Of a stretch of DNA of 64,000 nt, positions 61,870 to 64,000 are shown in pieces. The DNA is from Varroa destructor. Taxonomy: Eukaryota; Arthropoda; Arachnida; Mesostigmata; Varroidae. The stretch spans positions 29,323,341 to 29,387,340 of the forward strand of contig NW_019211456.1 of NCBI RefSeq assembly GCF_002443255.2, in the 5' to 3' direction. Within the stretch, counting starts at the first letter, position 1. The number at the start of each line of letters is the position of its first letter. Both the position numbers and the translations under genes were made by a program. Under the pieces are notes generated by a model that worked only from the letters and a program-made list of their open reading frames with translations, was not told the DNA's origin and made no database searches.

Positions 61870-61943
61870 AGGCTCCGGCGAGATTCGAACTCACGATCTC
61901 CTGTTTACTAGACAGGCGCTTTAACCAACTAAGCCACGGCGCC
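61870..61943 (-). tRNA. tRNA-Thr(AGU): tRNA-Thr (anticodon AGT)
   Basis: The minus strand reads GGCGCCGTGGCTTAGTTGG..., with D arm, anticodon stem CCTGT/ACAGG enclosing CTAGTAA (anticodon AGT, read as inosine-GU), T arm GTGAG-TTCGAAT-CTCGC and discriminator T. There is no intron. A five-T Pol III terminator follows a few bases downstream. The acceptor stem has one mismatch, G4 against A69, where the usual eukaryotic sequence has a G-U pair. The gene is otherwise canonical and probably functional. Confidence 0.96.
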
Positions 61944-62206
61944 TTCATTCTAATAGCGTCGTTTTGATGAGGACCTCGTACGAAATGATTTCATATTACG
62001 ACTGTTTAGTAGCACCAAATACCAATACTACCATAGGCTCAAATTTTAGATGCAGTTTCATGTAGAATTCTTTAAGCAATTTAACAGGCGAGCAGGTGTT
62101 ACAAATAAAGCCTAATTTAAAATATGCTACTTCTTCCACTGAGCTCACACATCAGGTACATATAAAAGATTATTTAAGAGCATATTTCCACATGTACTTC
62201 ATCGAG
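61944..62206. other. Spacer between the two tRNA genes
   Basis: About 260 bases of AT-rich DNA between the divergently transcribed tRNA-Thr and tRNA-Gly genes. It is the shared upstream region; both genes have internal promoters. Confidence 0.6.
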
Positions 62207-62277
62207 GCGTCGGTGGTTCAGTGGTAGAATACTCGCCTGCCACGCGGGTGGCCCGGGTTCGATTCCCGGCCGACGCA
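62207..62277 (+). tRNA. tRNA-Gly(GCC): tRNA-Gly (anticodon GCC)
   Basis: A canonical 71-base tRNA-Gly including discriminator A. The acceptor stem GCGTCGG/CCGACGC pairs perfectly. The A-box is TGGTTCAGTGG, the anticodon loop CTGCCAC gives GCC, and the B-box is GGTTCGATTCC. A five-T Pol III terminator (62283-62287) follows. There is no intron. Confidence 0.98.
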
Positions 62278-62288
62278 AACACTTTTTC

Positions 62289-64000
62289 CTGCGTGCTACT
62301 CTAAGCCTTAGATGGTGTTCCTGACCAAGAAACCTACCGGGATATAGTGGGTTCAATTGACGCGATAGAAATGGCGCGCATTGTACAATTGTACTTGTGC
62401 AGAGACCGATGACTAGCTCTTATAGCAGATGCAGCTCTACGAGAACTCCCTGAGAGTAGAAGACAAGTAGACAAGAAGATCGGTATGCGCCAGGTCAGTG
62501 CCTACGAAGTGTCACCTACCGGAATCTGAGGTCCACGTTTTATATATAAAATAGAATAACAAATATGTATTTATAGAGGAAAAACAAATAGTTATTCGAT
62601 ACATTGTGTGTTATGCGCAGGTGATGTCTTTGTTTCTTACTGCCCTACGGGTGGCAGTAGCTGCGTGACGTAAAAATTCTATAAATAGCCCAAACGTTGC
62701 GGCTACCAGACTCGACCTAAAAAGAAGTAACAAATTGTTTAAAGTGAGAAAAATTGTATAGCAGTTCCTGGTAATAAAATGCATTTGAGTATGATTATTT
62801 TGGAGCTCTCGCCATGCACCATTGGCCTCTCTAGAACGAACCCCGTGATATGCTTTGTGCCACACTTCAACAAATTTTGAAGTATTTAGTCTAAAGATTA
62901 ACATCTTTTATACTATACACATATGTTATAGTTGATCAACTAAATTCTAAATACACAGTTCCAATATAACAAATAAACACATTTACACAAAAAGCGTAAA
63001 ACTATTTTTTTTATCTTTGTTTCATACGAAACTCAAAATCGATTGCACTTATCAATTAGGATCAAACTATCAGCAAAATGGAGAACCATGGAATTAATGT
63101 ATTTAAAGGTCGAGGTTCTTAATATACTGAATTATTATACCACTTTTTACTGATAATAGAATTAATTCACACGCGCTTTGCACAAACCGTAAGCATAACC
63201 CTTCTTGAAAGAGCAGCCCACACAACCTGACTGATGGCCCTCCTACAAAAGTTAAGTCTTCCCCCTCTTTCAAAATCTCATACGGTCTGTAGAGGATACG
63301 GCATTCGCTGATAATGATCTGACACCGGCAATGAGACTTTGGAAAAACGGTCATAAGATATGAGACTATCTCCGAAATGAGAACGATGGACCAATGGACA
63401 TTTTCGGAGAGGAAACGCAACCCTCAGCGAACGGTCGCCAATTTAAGAAATTTTAGCACAAACGATTCAGGAGCAAAGCCGGTGATGCGCCGCGTAGACA
63501 AAAGGAGACAATTAATCGATCTTTCAGACTATATCCCCAAAGTACCCGAACATCAAGCCAGAAATCTTGGTTCAGCTATATACCAACAGAAACAGGTAGC
63601 GGAGATTCGACGTTTACCTTTAGTGCACAGTAGTATAACTTCTTTGTCATTTGCAGGTTTTATATATATATATATTTTAGGAAAAAAGGCAATAGACTAA
63701 GTGAAATAAAAGTCGTCAGAAAAGACAATTTCCTAAAAGATATTTCGAAAAAAAAAATTACGAATATTTAATTACTAGATGTATCCGTGTATCGGAGTTT
63801 AGCAAGCGCTTGCAGAGAAACCATCCAGCTACCTGCCGATGCGACCGCCAACGTCGCTTGATGCGACCATTATTCCCTCCATACGCAGCTTTTCAGTTAA
63901 GCTTCGGACAACGGCCTCCTATCATTAAGCTAGGAAAAACTCCACCGTACACTAGTAACCAGTTCTCTAATAACCTACAGAAGTTTAACTGCTTTGAAAA
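62289..64000 (+). pseudogene. Partial tandem duplicate of the formin (exons 7-9 with introns), decayed
   Basis: A collinear copy of 52.8-54.6 kb, including intron sequence, so it arose by DNA duplication and not retrotransposition. Exon-7 copy 62305-62493: frame of GVPDQETYRDIV reaches TGA after CRDR; 189 bases against 206. Exon-8 copy 63184-63595: acceptor CAG changed to CAC, an in-frame TGA where the original has ATGCGA, deletions, 412 bases against 442. Exon-9 copy from 63803 to the window end: acceptor and CAAGCGCTT kept, with a deletion before CCATACGCAGC. Intron blocks, for example around 62650-62700 and 63000-63180, match 53200-53240 and 53520-53710. The copy begins within about 10 bases of the tRNA-Gly terminator. 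Whether it continues past 64000 is not visible. Confidence 0.93.

Noticed and set aside
1..64000. CRISPR arrays, operons or prokaryotic-type systems
   Set aside because: No regularly spaced direct repeats and no clustered short-spaced ORFs; all gene signals are eukaryotic.

Overview
The window looks like an arthropod nuclear genome, most likely a chelicerate such as a mesostigmatid mite. Reasons: an AT-rich background, spliceosomal introns with GTRAGT donors and pyrimidine-rich acceptors, a clan-4 cytochrome P450, an arthropod-type 7TM gustatory receptor, a metazoan FHOD formin, and decayed Tc1/mariner and LINE-type elements. The species assignment is inference. A 100-N assembly gap lies at 36-135.

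Layout. (1) 1.7-3.6 kb: an intronless CYP4-like P450 on the minus strand. (2) 3.7-33 kb: mostly AT-rich non-coding DNA. It holds a decayed LINE reverse transcriptase (about 8.05-8.8 kb, minus), a GC-rich island at 12-14.7 kb with a plausible minus-strand first coding exon (12090-12218), a full-length but dead Tc1-like transposase (18057-19006, minus), a small minus ORF at 21.9 kb, an ARM-repeat-like fragment at 22.3-22.6 kb and another RT scrap near 31 kb. (3) 33.0-34.2 kb: a single-exon gustatory receptor on the plus strand. (4) 37.7-44.4 kb: a two-exon plus-strand gene for a 1479-residue Ser/Arg-rich disordered protein. Its first coding exon has only nine codons; the rest is one 4.4-kb exon. 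(5) 45.9-61.1 kb: a complete FHOD-family formin, reconstructed exon by exon (18 exons, 1239 aa) with consistent splice phases, plus an alternative 3' terminal exon. (6) 61.9-62.3 kb: tRNA-Thr(AGU) (minus) and tRNA-Gly(GCC) (plus). (7) 62.3-64.0 kb and beyond: an intron-containing, frame-broken duplicate of formin exons 7-9, starting within about 10 bp of the tRNA-Gly terminator.

How the genes relate. The formin assembles actin and is autoinhibited by contact between its N-terminal DID and C-terminal DAD; the two alternative 3' ends change the DAD tail. The Ser-rich gene lies head-to-tail just upstream of the formin with its own poly(A) signals, so it is treated as a separate gene. P450 and receptor are typical detoxification and chemosensory genes with no visible link to the formin. 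No CRISPR array or operon-like cluster was seen. The most novel-looking items are the Ser-rich protein with its repeated short motifs, the alternative formin C-termini, and the tRNA-bordered partial formin duplication.
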